Positions 11,368 through 38,700 of a DNA stretch of 64,000 nucleotides are shown one piece after another. Below the pieces are notes generated by a model that did not search any database, had not been told where the DNA came from, and saw only the letters and a list, made by a program, of their open reading frames with translations. The stretch is taken from NCBI RefSeq assembly GCF_027244095.1, contig NC_069657.1:396532943-396596942 (forward strand). Direction: 5' to 3'. Made by a program: the position numbers and the translations under genes. Position 1 is the stretch's first letter. Every line of letters begins with the position of its first letter. Source of the DNA: Hemicordylus capensis (taxonomy: Eukaryota > Chordata > Lepidosauria > Squamata > Cordylidae).

Positions 11368-12110
11368 AGCAGGCCTGGTATATTAAAACTAACAGAATTA
11401 TTGTGGCATACTTTTTTTTGGATTTTGTAGCTTACTAGACATTTTTGTTTAGTCCATGGAAGTTTTTTAGTCTCTAAGATGGCACAGTTATTGTTCTTGC
11501 TACAACAGCCTTACCCTTCTGTATTAAGACGCTTGGTATTTTCTGGGAGGTTTCTGGCAGCCTTTTTTGTTGTAAGTGGAAAGCAGTAAGCATGGGGTTA
11601 TTCTAGGGCAGAGCTCTTTATACAATGAACATTTGTCTACCACCTTCCAAACAAAATGTGGTCACTTGAAGTGATATCTAGGCAGCTAGGTATGTTATGG
11701 ATCATGCAGCTTTTTTCTCCCTCTCTCTCAAAAAAGGGGGGGCTCTACAGACATTTAGTCATCAATTGAGAATACATGTAGTACAGGATGCTCTTTCCAG
11801 AGGAGCCCCCCTTAAGGAGAGAGACATCAGAGATGATGCAGGTGTGCATTAAGGTTCCACACTGTTGGTTCTAAAAAGAGCAAAGGAGATGCCAAATGGG
11901 AAGGAAGAATTCCTGACTAGGAATATTGAGACATAATGCAAAAATGAGCCACATGTAGCAGCTTACTCCATCTCCAGCGCTCATCAAAACACACAGCCTT
12001 CAGACAGAACAGTGGGAATGGCTTGATTTTTCTGTTTTCCAAAAACGGGCGCAGCAATTATTGTCTCTTAAGCCTGAGGCCTAAGACCACCAAATGGCGT
12101 TTTCATATTG
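11368..12110. other. Upstream flank of HSP90AB1, nothing recognised
   Basis: About 740 bases of flank with homopolymer runs but no exon or named repeat. The human left neighbour SLC29A1 was looked for here and in the rest of 1-12400 and no exon of it was recognised. Confidence 0.45.
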
Positions 12111-12114
12111 CCGC

Positions 12115-12120
12115 CACGTG
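12115..12120. promoter_or_regulatory. E-box CACGTG
   Basis: A perfect palindromic E-box about 385 bases upstream of the HSP90AB1 TATA box. Such sites bind bHLH proteins such as USF or MYC/MAX. A single 6-mer can occur by chance, so use is inferred only from position. Confidence 0.3.
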
Positions 12121-12450
12121 TTCAAAACTCTTCCTGATTCTGTCCTAAGACTTTTACAATGTAATATATATGCGGATCTTCTGGGGGCGTTTCACTGGGC
12201 TCAGCCACCCACCAGCCCCCCGCCTTCCCTTGTCCTTTTGCTACCCTCCGGCTTGGTGCTGGGTGGTTCTTACGACCCCGAAGGCGAGCTGCTTAAGGTT
12301 GTGTGTCCGCTTGGTCCGTCCTAAGGGGCGCATTACCAGAACGTGGCTTGCGGCGGGTGCTGTTTTTGTTAAGGACCAGCGCAGGCAACCCTGACGAGAT
12401 GACAATGCTGCAAGTAGCCGGATCTCGCTTCGGGAGCGCACCCTAGCCTC

Positions 12451-12460
12451 CCTTTTAAGG
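12451..12460. promoter_or_regulatory. CArG box (SRF-type site)
   Basis: CCTTTTAAGG fits the consensus CC(A/T)6GG exactly and lies 40 bases upstream of the TATA box. Serum response factor binds such sites. Function here is inferred from match and position. Confidence 0.45.
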
Positions 12461-12473
12461 CGGAGGGAGCAAG

Positions 12474-12487
12474 GGGGTGGGCGGGGA
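12474..12487. promoter_or_regulatory. GC box (SP/KLF-type site)
   Basis: GGGGGTGGGCGGGG lies 14 bases upstream of the TATA box and contains the GGGCGG core bound by SP1-family factors. Confidence 0.55.
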
Positions 12488-12500
12488 TGGGCTCAGGCCC

Positions 12501-12508
12501 TATATAAG
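12501..12508 (+). promoter_or_regulatory. HSP90AB1: TATA box of HSP90AB1
   Basis: TATATAAG sits at the expected distance upstream of the untranslated first exon, which places the start of transcription near 12530. It is on the same strand as the gene and within the CpG island. Confidence 0.8.
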
Positions 12509-12530
12509 GCTGGAAGAGGCGGTCCCCGCT

Positions 12531-12606
12531 CCTCTCCTGGCTGTGTCGCGATCTCTGTCGTCAAGACCAGGCCGTGCTCCAGGCTTATCTCCCGCCGTCG
12601 ATCAAA
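12531..12606 (+). other. HSP90AB1: HSP90AB1 exon 1 (untranslated)
   Basis: The exon 3' end is fixed by a good donor, AAA then GTAAGC at 12607. The 5' end is an estimate from the TATA position. The exon has no start codon in frame with the protein, which matches the family layout in which translation begins in exon 2. Confidence 0.65.
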
Positions 12607-14377
12607 GTAAGCGGGGTCCCGGGTCTCCTCAGTGGGAGGCTGGGGGCGCGGGCGCGTCTCTCCTTAGGCTGCCGCCGCCGCCGCCGTGTGGATGAAAAGG
12701 GCTGTGGGCGGGTGGTGCGTAGCACCTGCTCGGCGGGGCCATGTGCTCCGGTGGGGACAGCGACAAGCCGGGGATTCCCTGAAGGCGGCGCCCCGGCTTG
12801 GAAGCCCCCCCCCCCGCGTACAGGCCCCCCTCCCAGCCCTCGGGGTCTGGGCAGGGCGCGAGGGGCCCCTCCCGGCGCGGCCTTGGCGGGCGGCCGACCC
12901 GGCAGGCGTGCCCGGCGGATTTGGGCCTAGGCCCAGGCCCGGCGCAGACTCCTCGCACGCGTGCGCGCCGCCCGCCCTCCACCTTCCCGGGTCTGCGCCT
13001 CTGCGGGGCCCTCGTGGGCGCAGCCCTGGTTGCGCCGCCTTTCCTGGTGAAACCAGAGAGGCCGCGGCAGGCCTCTCTCGACCGCGGCCCTGCTCGGGGT
13101 GAGCTTCGTGCCGCCTCTGGGGAGGGCGCTGGGCTGGTGTCGTGGTGATGGCCGCCGCTCTCCAGCCCAAGCCCCGCTCCCCCCCCCCGCGCCCGAGACT
13201 GCAGGGCCGCGAGCTCGGCTTCTGCCAAGACTCCTGTTTGAAACCTGGCTCCGGAAATGTATTGGGGGAGGGATTCAGGGATTCTCCCCCCGCCCTCGCC
13301 GCCGCCGCTTTTAAGTGTTTCTCAACCCGTTGCTATTGATCGTTTCGTGTCCTATCCTAACAAGTCAATAGGAAGCAAATAAGATTGGAAATGTTGGCTT
13401 CTGAGCCCCAGTAGCATTACAAAGCAGGTTGGGGGATGTATAACCTCTCTGGAGCCTTGATCTCATACATTCGTGCAGTAATCCTGAGATTAAGAAAGAA
13501 GCCCTTGATTGTGATGAGTGCCGTTACTCTTTGTTTGTTTGTTTGGCAAATTTACTGAGGTCCTGATTTCCTTACTCGAAGGAGTTTCCATAAATTAAAC
13601 ATAAGTTACATAAATAAAAACAACAATATTGCCTTTAAACAAAAGCATTCTCAAAGCAGTTGACATATAAAAATAAGATGGTTCCCTGTCCCCAAAGAGC
13701 TAACAGTACACTGAGCACAAAAGATGGAGATTTGCTTGAGAACACCTAGTGAATCCATTTCTAGTTGGGATTTGACTAGAGCAGTATTCAGAAGGCTCTT
13801 CACTCATTCTAAAAATTATTTGCTTTATATGCTTACAGTGTGCAATGTGGATTTAGAAGTCCCAATCCCAGGCAGTACTGATCATGGAAATGGTCACAGT
13901 CACCCCAGCCTGCTGATCATAGAAACAGGTGCAGTCATGTGTAGGGTGCCTGCCTCTTTAGACAAACACCCTAAGCATGAAGAGTGCAGGTGGGAGGGCT
14001 ATTGATGTTCTAGAGATGGGCTAGGAGAAGGACATCCAAACTAGCATTGCATGCTGTAAGCCTGTACAACAAAAGGATTCGGGTCTTCATGCTTTATCTG
14101 CAATACATAGTTGAGCATCCTATAGTTTAGATACATGGTTAAGAGCCATGATATTCCCCCCTTGATCAACATTCAGATCATCAATGATAAATAGTTTTGG
14201 GCAAGCCATTATCTCACGGCCTATCTAACTTACAGTGTGGTTCAAAGGATTACTGAACAGATGAAGCACAGTGCTTTGTACATGCTACAGGGCTCTAACA
14301 ACAAATATAAGGTGGTGTTACTAATGTTTGGATTCCAAGCCTCTGAGGAAGTATTGACATGTTGAATTGTCTTCCAG
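12607..14377 (+). other. HSP90AB1: HSP90AB1 intron 1
   Basis: The intron runs from GTAAGC to the acceptor TTGTCTTCCAG. Its first 700 bases are CpG island. Bases 13530-13720 carry a TTTG repeat and the CCCTGTCCCCAA module of a reversed retroposon tail. In mammals this intron carries heat-shock control sites; I found no clear three-part heat-shock element here by eye. Confidence 0.75.
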
Positions 14378-30810
<16,433 letters not shown>

Positions 30811-31285
30811 AAGGGTGGGCCTTCTTCCCGCTGTCCTACCCCATCCTTCCCCTGTACCATCTCCTTACCCGGGAGACCTGGCTCCTGCAGTGCTAACAGC
30901 ACACCTCAACATGGTCTCTCACTATTTCCTGTATAATTGGTAGCCAGTGTGTGGTAATGGGGCCCCCATACCATCTGGTCTGTCTCTCTCTTCCTGTTTA
31001 GAAAAAGCTGCTTTAGGGGAAAGGGAACCGGTCTGCTGGTCTTGAGTGTCTTTCCCCCATGGGGGTTCTGTCCTGTTTCTGCTGGGACACTGAACATCCA
31101 TCCCAGCATAGCGGAGGTGAACACAAAGTGAATGTCCTTCCCTCTAACAGCAGTGAGCTGACTCCTCACCTCCACCCCTCACTGCTGCCCTTTGTCTTCG
31201 GAGAGCAGGGACATGTACTCTTTGTTGGTTGTTTGTATTTTGTTTTGTTTTACTGGAATTAAAATAACAAAGAACATGGTTTACA
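30811..31285 (+). other. HSP90AB1: HSP90AB1 3' UTR (end estimated)
   Basis: Unbroken by repeats from the stop codon to the polyadenylation signal at 31258. The T/G-rich run before it (31220-31251) fits a 3' UTR end. The exact cleavage point is inferred. Confidence 0.65.
31258..31263 (+). terminator. HSP90AB1: Polyadenylation signal ATTAAA of HSP90AB1
   Basis: ATTAAA, the commonest variant of AATAAA, lies 448 bases past the stop codon. No better signal lies nearer the stop. Cleavage would fall near 31275-31290. Confidence 0.6.
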
Positions 31286-33440
31286 ATGAAATAGTCTGTT
31301 GGTGGGGGTTCTTCTAACCAGGCCACATGGTGACCGGTCCTGTGGAGACAGAGTCCTTGTTCAAGCCACCTGTTCCAAAAAGGTACAGGAAAGATGCAAA
31401 GAAAAGCTGTGATGTGAGCAGACTCCTTGTATCAGTAACCCAGAAACACTTCTGCTGCTTTCTGGCAACTGTCTAGGATGCCATACATGTATAATTCAAG
31501 CTCCTTCAGGAGCATGAACACAAGTCTCTCATGTGAAACTACTATTGGATACCAAATCCCTTGTAGATAACCACTAAGTCATTGCTCTGAACACGAAGTT
31601 ACTCCCATGTGAACTTTTGCCTTCCTGTGGGAAATTCAAATCACTTGAACAGTGATGACATGTTCCTTAGTGTTAAGATATTTGCTTTGCAGGTGTGGTG
31701 CCTGTAAGTTACTCTATGACAAATGACATGAACAAGATATATTGTACTCCATGGCAAGAATCCAACAGTTTGGCTTGCTCGGGTGTTATGGGCTCCAGCA
31801 GGACTTAAATGAGCTGAACTTTGTACACCTTCCCTTCCCCTCTCTATGGAAAACATGGGCATAGCTTGACAAGCTTCAGTGGGACCAGTAATTCTCATGT
31901 CTGCTACAGTCAATTCTTTTTTCTTAATTGTGTGAACTTAAATGTCAGTGTATTTCACAGGTTGCATAGAAAGGTACTCAGCAAGTGCCTGAAGATGAAA
32001 ATTTGTCATGTACTGCAAAGCTAATACAGGGTTGAGAAGTTCCAGTCCTGCAGTTTTTCTCTCTAGGGCATAGCTGTCACATGTGACCTTGGACCTACCA
32101 TCAAAGTTGCTCACGGCCCTGGCACCTTGCAAAATGTCTGTCATATTTGGAGGTTGTTTGGATTTGGTATGTGGTACAAATCCAAAGTGACAATCCCTTG
32201 GTTTCAGGTACTGTCCTTAAATCTCTGAATCAAATTTTTTTTAGTCTTCAGCCATCATTCTGTAGGCCAGGGGCTATAAAAGCCACTAATTCAGATGGCA
32301 TAACTTCTGTGCAACTACCTATGCATCCAACTCTATTCTTCCCACACTGCTCACATCCCAGATTCTGCAATATCAAACAGCAAGCTTGCAGATCTTTAAA
32401 GTCAGAAATCTTGGTTGTACCCTAACCCATTTCCAGTTGTGGCAATGAAAAAATTCTACTGAAGGATTTCTGCAGCTTCCTTTTTCAGTTTCTTCCTAGC
32501 ATTTGCTCACTACTTGATTAGGGGATTGGGCTCTAAATGCATTATAGAAGAGGGCATGGCAGGACCTTGCACTGACCTGTATTATGCTAATGTGTCTATT
32601 AGAGACTCAAAATGAAGGCTCTTAACTAGTGGGTGTTCTGCACGAAATCCACTCCATGGTTACTCCTATTACAGAAACCGAGCTTCAGCAAAATAAAACC
32701 AGCAGCATTTCCAGTTGCAAAATCATGCTGCAGAGGTAAACTTTTGTTAACAGGTTGGAAGACAAGGACTTCAGATCAGGGCTAGGACACAAGTGTGGCA
32801 TACATATGAAGTCATTTGTCAAAAGGATTTTGGGAGCTGGGAAAGACCTGGGCTTGAGCTCTTGGAAGAGCTACTGCCTGTAAGTACAGACCCCCAGAAC
32901 TGCCTATTCCCAAACAAGGGAGAAAATTGTACTTGGTGGGCTAAAAGGCAAGGCCATAACACTGGTCGGGGCTTTATGCTACTTTGTGACCAAGCTTCAC
33001 ACTCCCCACCCCTGCACATGAGGGTCCAATTACTACTGCAATTAATAAAGTTCACTGAAAAGTCAATTTGTATATATTTGAGAATCTAGTTTTCAGGATT
33101 TGAAATCTGAACAATGGGTGGGGGGAGAGGTAGGCAAAAACAAAAGTGAAGGAGTAGGAGCCAGTGAAAGATACAACAGATTGTACAGGGTACTGAAGTG
33201 CCACATTCTTTGCAATGCAGATGTCGTTCAAAATTGCCTGCCAGCTTCTGTTTTTCTTGTTCTCCATTATAAGAACTCTTCAACAGGTCAGGATTCTCAG
33301 GGAGCAAAATTGCAGTGAATCCCTACACAGAATGCAGAATCAGCCATAGCATCTTGAGAGATGAAGACTGCTCTCCTTGACCTTCTCCCTCCAGGTCATA
33401 TCAGAAGACTACAAAATATATCCAGGCCACCAGTTTGCAG
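31286..33440. other. Spacer between HSP90AB1 and SLC35B2 tails
   Basis: About 2.2 kb in which I recognise no exon and no named repeat. The right end may still be SLC35B2 3' UTR if its distal polyadenylation signal is used. Confidence 0.5.
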
Positions 33441-33452
33441 CATCTTTTAAAA

Positions 33453-33458
33453 TTTAAT
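33453..33458 (-). terminator. SLC35B2: Candidate distal polyadenylation signal of SLC35B2
   Basis: ATTAAA on the minus strand, 1.37 kb past the stop codon. The sequence between stop and signal contains no recognised repeat, which would suit a long 3' UTR. A nearer ATTAAA exists at 34350-34355. Confidence 0.3.
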
Positions 33459-34349
33459 AAAATGAGAAAATTGTTTCAGAAGTACCAAAAACATTTCCCC
33501 TTCAGCTTAGCAACAAGAAGGCAAATGGGTGCCCCCCGCCCAACTTCCTGTCTCCAAGCCTGCACCCACTTATGAGAGCAGTTTTGTGTAGAGAAAAGGA
33601 CAAGGCCCAGCCTCTGTGCCAAGCTGTTTAGGCCCTGGTCCCCATGAAATCCAGAGCGGCTGCCTCCTGGCACCAGAAAGAAAAGATGAAAAGCAGACAG
33701 ACGGTTCTAAGTAAGCAGCAACACCTGGGCCAGCACAATTCAAAGCCAGGCACCCCACTCCAGCTATGCTACCTTTGGCACAGCCAAGTTCCCCACAGAA
33801 ACAGAGTTTGCCGCTGAAGTCTCTGCAATACCCCCAAGAGACTGGAACGCATCCTCTGTTTCCAGGAGAAGCAGACATGCTACCAGCACCACACAAGCCC
33901 ACACTGGTGGGGTTGGGAATGCCTAAAGTAGCAAAATAAAAAGCCCAAACCCCTTGATCAGGTACTGAGCAGGGTTGTTTCAAGAAGACAATAGTTGTGC
34001 TTTTCTAAACCATTTGCAGGAACAATACAGCCCTGGGAAGTGCCCCATGAGTGGCCTCAGGGGGGCCTGGGGCTGTTGTTTGAGGCAGTGAAAGGAAAGG
34101 GTGGACAGCAAGAACCAAATGACATGCACGGTGCAAGTTCTTGGTAAATGGACTCAACAGTGGAGCAAAAGAACGTGAATATTCCGAGCCAGAAAAGAAG
34201 CGGCTGTGGCTGGAGAAAAGCGCTTACACAGCAGAACCATTCCAAGACCCAGTTAAGTTAGGCCCCAACACTGGTTACCTATGCAGGAGAGGCTTGGCTT
34301 CCTTTCCAACCATGCAGGGGATGAGGGGGCAGAGTAGTTTTACATGGAA

Positions 34350-34355
34350 TTTAAT
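34350..34355 (-). terminator. SLC35B2: Candidate proximal polyadenylation signal of SLC35B2
   Basis: ATTAAA on the minus strand, about 470 bases past the stop codon. No canonical AATAAA was found between this point and the stop. Confidence 0.35.
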
Positions 34356-34825
34356 CCCCCCCCCCTTTGCTATTCCCTTATATGCAGCTCCAAGTGGTAA
34401 GCAGAAGGAATCCTGCAGCAAACAAAGAAACAAAAAAACTCCCATTTGCCTTGTTCATAAATAAGCCTTCCTCCCCTCCCACCCCCGCATAAAGCCATGA
34501 GTCAGGGCAGGCATCCGGTGTACCTGCACTCTTTCACCAAGAACGGGCTCCCCAGCATGTTCATAAGCCTGGGTCTTCTTAAGCGGAGAGCCTCGGCAGA
34601 CTTGAAATGCTCAGACACAAAAAGGCAACCGGAGGAAAGTGCCCCTTCCTTCCTCCCAAGCCAATCCCAGCAGCATTTCCCAAAGAACTATCAGCTGGGA
34701 AGGGGACAACCCCCACAAGTTTCTCCTTCCCCACTCTGCTGAGTTCATGGGAGAGATCAAGCAAGTGTTTAGGGTCTGGCAGGAGCTTGGAAGGGGTGCG
34801 GGGCCCCTGGTCCATTCAGCAGCCC

Positions 34826-35764
34826 CTACACCTTTTGCACTGCAGCTTCACCGACAGGTGGTTTCTTTGCTCGCTTCTTCATGCGGCTGCGGGCGTAGAC
34901 GCGGAGGAAGAGGGCTGTGAAGACCACCGCTATCCCCAGCCCGCCCACCACGGTGACCGCGTGGCCATAGATGAGACAGGAAAGGAGGATGGCAAAGGCT
35001 TGGCGTAATGTCATGATGATGGTGAAGACAGCAGCCCCAAACTGGTTGATGGTGTAGAAGATGAACAGCTGCCCGAAGGCTGAGCACACTGACAGAAGCA
35101 CGGCGTGGGCAGCAAACTCAGAGTGGCGTGCCATGAAGCGTGCCGATTCCAGCAAGGCACCCTGCTCCAGCAGCGAGCCCACAGTGAAGAGGCACGAGAA
35201 GACATTCACCCCAAACATCATTTGCACCGAGGACATCTTGTAGGTGAAAAGGGCATCCTGCCAGTTGGATGTGAAGCTGTCGAAGACAATGTAGCCAGCC
35301 AGGAGGACCACGCCAGAGAAGGTGGTGACCGTGGAGAGGTGCTTTTCGTGTGCGCTGGAGAGCAAGAACATGCTGACCCCTACAGAGATGAGGGCTGCCG
35401 TCAGGTACTCCCAGTATTCGTAGCTCTTGCGGGACACCAGCTTGCCCATCAGCATGACCGGAATCACCTTGGAGGCTTTGGCCAGCACCTGAGTGGGGAA
35501 GCTGATGTACTTGAGCGCCTCATACTGGCACCAGCTGCTGAGGATGTTGGACAGGGAGGCGAAGGAATACTTGTACATGGGGGCACCATGGCGAGGCTGC
35601 TTGGTCAGAGCACAGTACAGGCCAGCCACGGTACAGGCTAGGATCCGGTTCATGAAGACCAGGAACTGAGAATCCTTGAACTTCTCACCAGGATCTGACT
35701 CAGTTGCTCCATATGTTCTAGTCATCACACGCTCCTGGAGGACACCCCATGTCAGGTAGGAGAT
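34826..35764 (-). CDS. SLC35B2: SLC35B2 last coding exon, residues 123-434
   Basis: One long exon holds most of the transporter core, from [13 protein letters not shown] to the stop. The acceptor is TTTGCAG. An open frame continues 42 bases past the acceptor into the intron to an ATG, but the human protein joins here (LQ then VSYLTWG), so that ATG is not the start. Confidence 0.96.
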   Translation of the reverse strand: MSYLTWGVLQERVMTRTYGATESDPGEKFKDSQFLVFMNRILACTVAGLYCALTKQPRHGAPMYKYSFASLSNILSSWCQYEALKYISFPTQVLAKASKVIPVMLMGKLVSRKSYEYWEYLTAALISVGVSMFLLSSAHEKHLSTVTTFSGVVLLAGYIVFDSFTSNWQDALFTYKMSSVQMMFGVNVFSCLFTVGSLLEQGALLESARFMARHSEFAAHAVLLSVCSAFGQLFIFYTINQFGAAVFTIIMTLRQAFAILLSCLIYGHAVTVVGGLGIAVVFTALFLRVYARSRMKKRAKKPPVGEAAVQKV

Positions 35765-38700
35765 CTGCAAAGTCAGAAGAAGAAAAGGTGGAGATATGAA
35801 AGGCAACGACTATGGTGGCACGCAGAAAGAGAGCATCTTGCAGAGCTCAACCAGCAGGAACCATCTTGACTCTTCTCGCACAAGTGCAACTGGATTATCA
35901 ACACACCAAAAAGGAAACCTGGAGGCAGACCTGGCCTCTTGCTCTTTCCTCATCCACCATTCCTCAAGCAGGTGACCTGGCACTTCTCCAGAGCAAGAGA
36001 GAGATTTTCAAGGCTCTGAACGGAACTTCATCCTACAGAGTCCCGCACTATTTCCTATGCTAGGTAATGCTAGGGGAACCACCTACAGTTAAAACTGCAG
36101 CCACAAGACAGGAAATACCAAGTGGACTATTCTATCAGCCCCAACAATCTGGACACCATCTGGCATATGTTTTATTAAATGACTGTGACACAGTATACAG
36201 TTACACATTACAGTTACACGGCCTCTTGAACTAGAAAAACAGGCACTGAAAAGCAGTCCAAAAGTACACAACAGATATACAACTGCAAACACACTCTCTT
36301 CTGCAGGCAGCAGCTTTTAGTGCAGCCATCCAGCCTTGGAAAAACATTTTCCTTCTGTATCTTCCCAGCTCCTTCCAGATTCAGAAGTCATTATGCGCAC
36401 ATTTTCAACAGTAGGAGATGTACAGTATCAATCTTGCTATGACCTGAAGCAGAGATAGACAGCCATGGGACACCAAACAACCTTCTGCATATGCGAAACT
36501 ATCTGCCTCCCTATCGCGGGAAGACTGAACCCGCGAGTTCGTTTTTGGAGCAATGGCTCCTCAAAAGGCCTCATTCATGACAAACATTTTTATCTATATC
36601 CTGCAGAAATAGGAACGATAATATTAAAAACCACTTAACAGTCCACTAGATACTGATTGAATAGAACTGTTATATTTCTAAAGGACATATTTCCCCTAAG
36701 TAAACCCAATACTGTGACTTTTTTCAAAAGTGAAATTTTACAGTCCACACAATACACTTATCTGTGTGTCAGGTCAAACCATGCAACTTGGGAGGCTTCA
36801 TCTATGTTAGGTCCTAGTTCAGTGAACATCTGAAAGAATCACTAAAGCTTGCAGCAGAGGCAAATGGAAGTCACACAGCTCAGGGTATCCCAGCAGACAA
36901 ATCCAAACAGTCCCATAGCTGATGGGGTGGGAGACTTAGACCAAGTTCAAAATTCTGCTCAACTATGAATGGAATTTTGAGCAAGCCAGTCCTTCAGTCC
37001 CCATGACCCATCTGTGTTACAATATTTTATGACTGTGAAGACCAATGAGGTTAACCGCCATAATAAACCACATTTTACAAGATACAAGAATTCCCACCCT
37101 CACCAGGCAGGCCAGATCAATGTGGAGCACTAGTTCCCAGCAACTGCAATCACAGAAGCCATTTGTGGCCTTCTTCCTTCTTTTCAGCACCCTTGAAACA
37201 GGACAGTGAGAAATACATCTTTTATTTACCTGTAGACCAGTTGCACAGAGCAGCAGCTTAAAGATCTGTCGGGCTGTGGAGGACTCTACAGTCTCGTTCC
37301 GAGCCGCCAGCAAGGCATCATCCTGGTGGGGTGACTTGGCCTCATTGCCAAAGACACAGGATTTGATGACTGGGAAGCAAATGCCACGGCCTAAAAAGCA
37401 AGGGGGGGGCACATTAGCCAGAGTAGCATCACATCAGTGGAGCTGGGGAAAGCTCTTTTCGTTCAGGTGGCCTACCTGCAGGATCCCTACTATCACCACA
37501 TCCAGCTTGAACTCTCAACGGCACTTCCAAACACTTCCCCTACCTCTTGCCTAGCCCGATTCTACTCCACTTCGCACACAGGGCTTGGTCCTGCTAAAAT
37601 TTATTTAGATTTCAGAGCAGATTTATTTAGCTCCCAATTCTAAGATCGGTCACAGAAATGTGGATGCAGACGCTGGGCATCTCACCCACAATATCATCGT
37701 CTGACTGTCACACCGTAGATTCCAAAATGTCCTCAACTGGAAATGGCTACAAATTCAGTGCCTGCTAAGGTGACAGAACGAAGGAGCTGGACCTTACTAT
37801 TCTGACAAGTCAGCAACCACAGCAATGGATGAGCTCAGCTGGAGTCTTAAGCTTGCATAGCCGAGAGAGAGAGACAGACAGACAGACAATGGGCTGAGAA
37901 TGAGGTATGCACAGCAGCAATATCCAGGAACAAAGCAAGGCCCCACACTGCTACCTCTTACCTGTCTCAAGATAATTTTTCCTCTTGAAGTATTGTATAA
38001 GCAGGAAACCCGGCACCACAATGCTTGCATAACCTGCAGCGTTGACCAAGAAACGGAACAGCCAGATGTCTCCCCAGGAGTCCTGATGAACAACAGCTGG
38101 TTCTTCAATGGCAGCTACGATGGGGAGAGCAGCCAGCGCAAGAGCCAGGCAGAACCTGACAAGAGGAAGAGCAGTTAGTCAGTGGAAATGTACAGGCCGA
38201 ATGGAAAGCTAAAGAGGGGGCACATCATCCACAAGTGGGACAGAAAGACTTCCATCACCACTTCCTTTTTACCTCCCTCTAGCAAGGAACCCAGATGTTG
38301 AGCCACCTCCTTGGGGACCGCAGGAAGAACAGGGCCATTCACGAAAATCTAGAGGAAATCACAAGGGCACGCCTTCAGAACTCAGGGCAAATATCCAATG
38401 AGCAACTGTGCAGTGGTGCAGAAATTCACCCCAAGATGTCACAGTTAAGATCTCGTGGAGCAACTGCCCAACAGTGCATAACTGTTCTGCCCATCTTGGC
38501 TACCCCAAAGAAATCCAACTCATGAAAGGTGGGCAGATTAATGACTGACATCCCCATTGATCAATTGCCTCTTCATCTCATTAGTAGAAGCAGCAGCAAC
38601 AGGTCTTAGTCAGAACTGGAGACAGTAAGACTAAAGCGAGAACTTTTATCCACACTTGCAAGGAGCATTATATTCCAATACAAGATTCTAGGCTGGGAAA

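Larger units (their letters stand above)
12430..13315. promoter_or_regulatory. HSP90AB1: CpG island of HSP90AB1
   Basis: A dense CpG cluster starts just before the TATA box, covers the untranslated exon 1 and extends about 700 bases into intron 1. This is the usual layout for a constitutively expressed housekeeping gene. Several long open frames on both strands here lack stops because of base composition and are not genes. Confidence 0.85.

Noticed and set aside
1-12400. SLC29A1, the human left neighbour of HSP90AB1
   Set aside because: No exon resembling ENT1 was recognised on the + strand, so it must lie farther left or be displaced.
12477-13339. Open frames up to 199 codons around HSP90AB1 exon 1
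   Set aside because: Same composition effect in the HSP90AB1 CpG island; they are Pro/Arg/Gly/Ala-rich in every frame and match nothing.
12000-14377. Heat-shock elements for HSP90AB1
   Set aside because: I saw only isolated GAA or TTC pieces, no convincing three-part nGAAnnTTCnnGAAn array.
35765-35806. ATG at 35806 as the SLC35B2 start
   Set aside because: It lies in intron 3 beyond a good acceptor, and upstream exons join in frame with human-like sequence.
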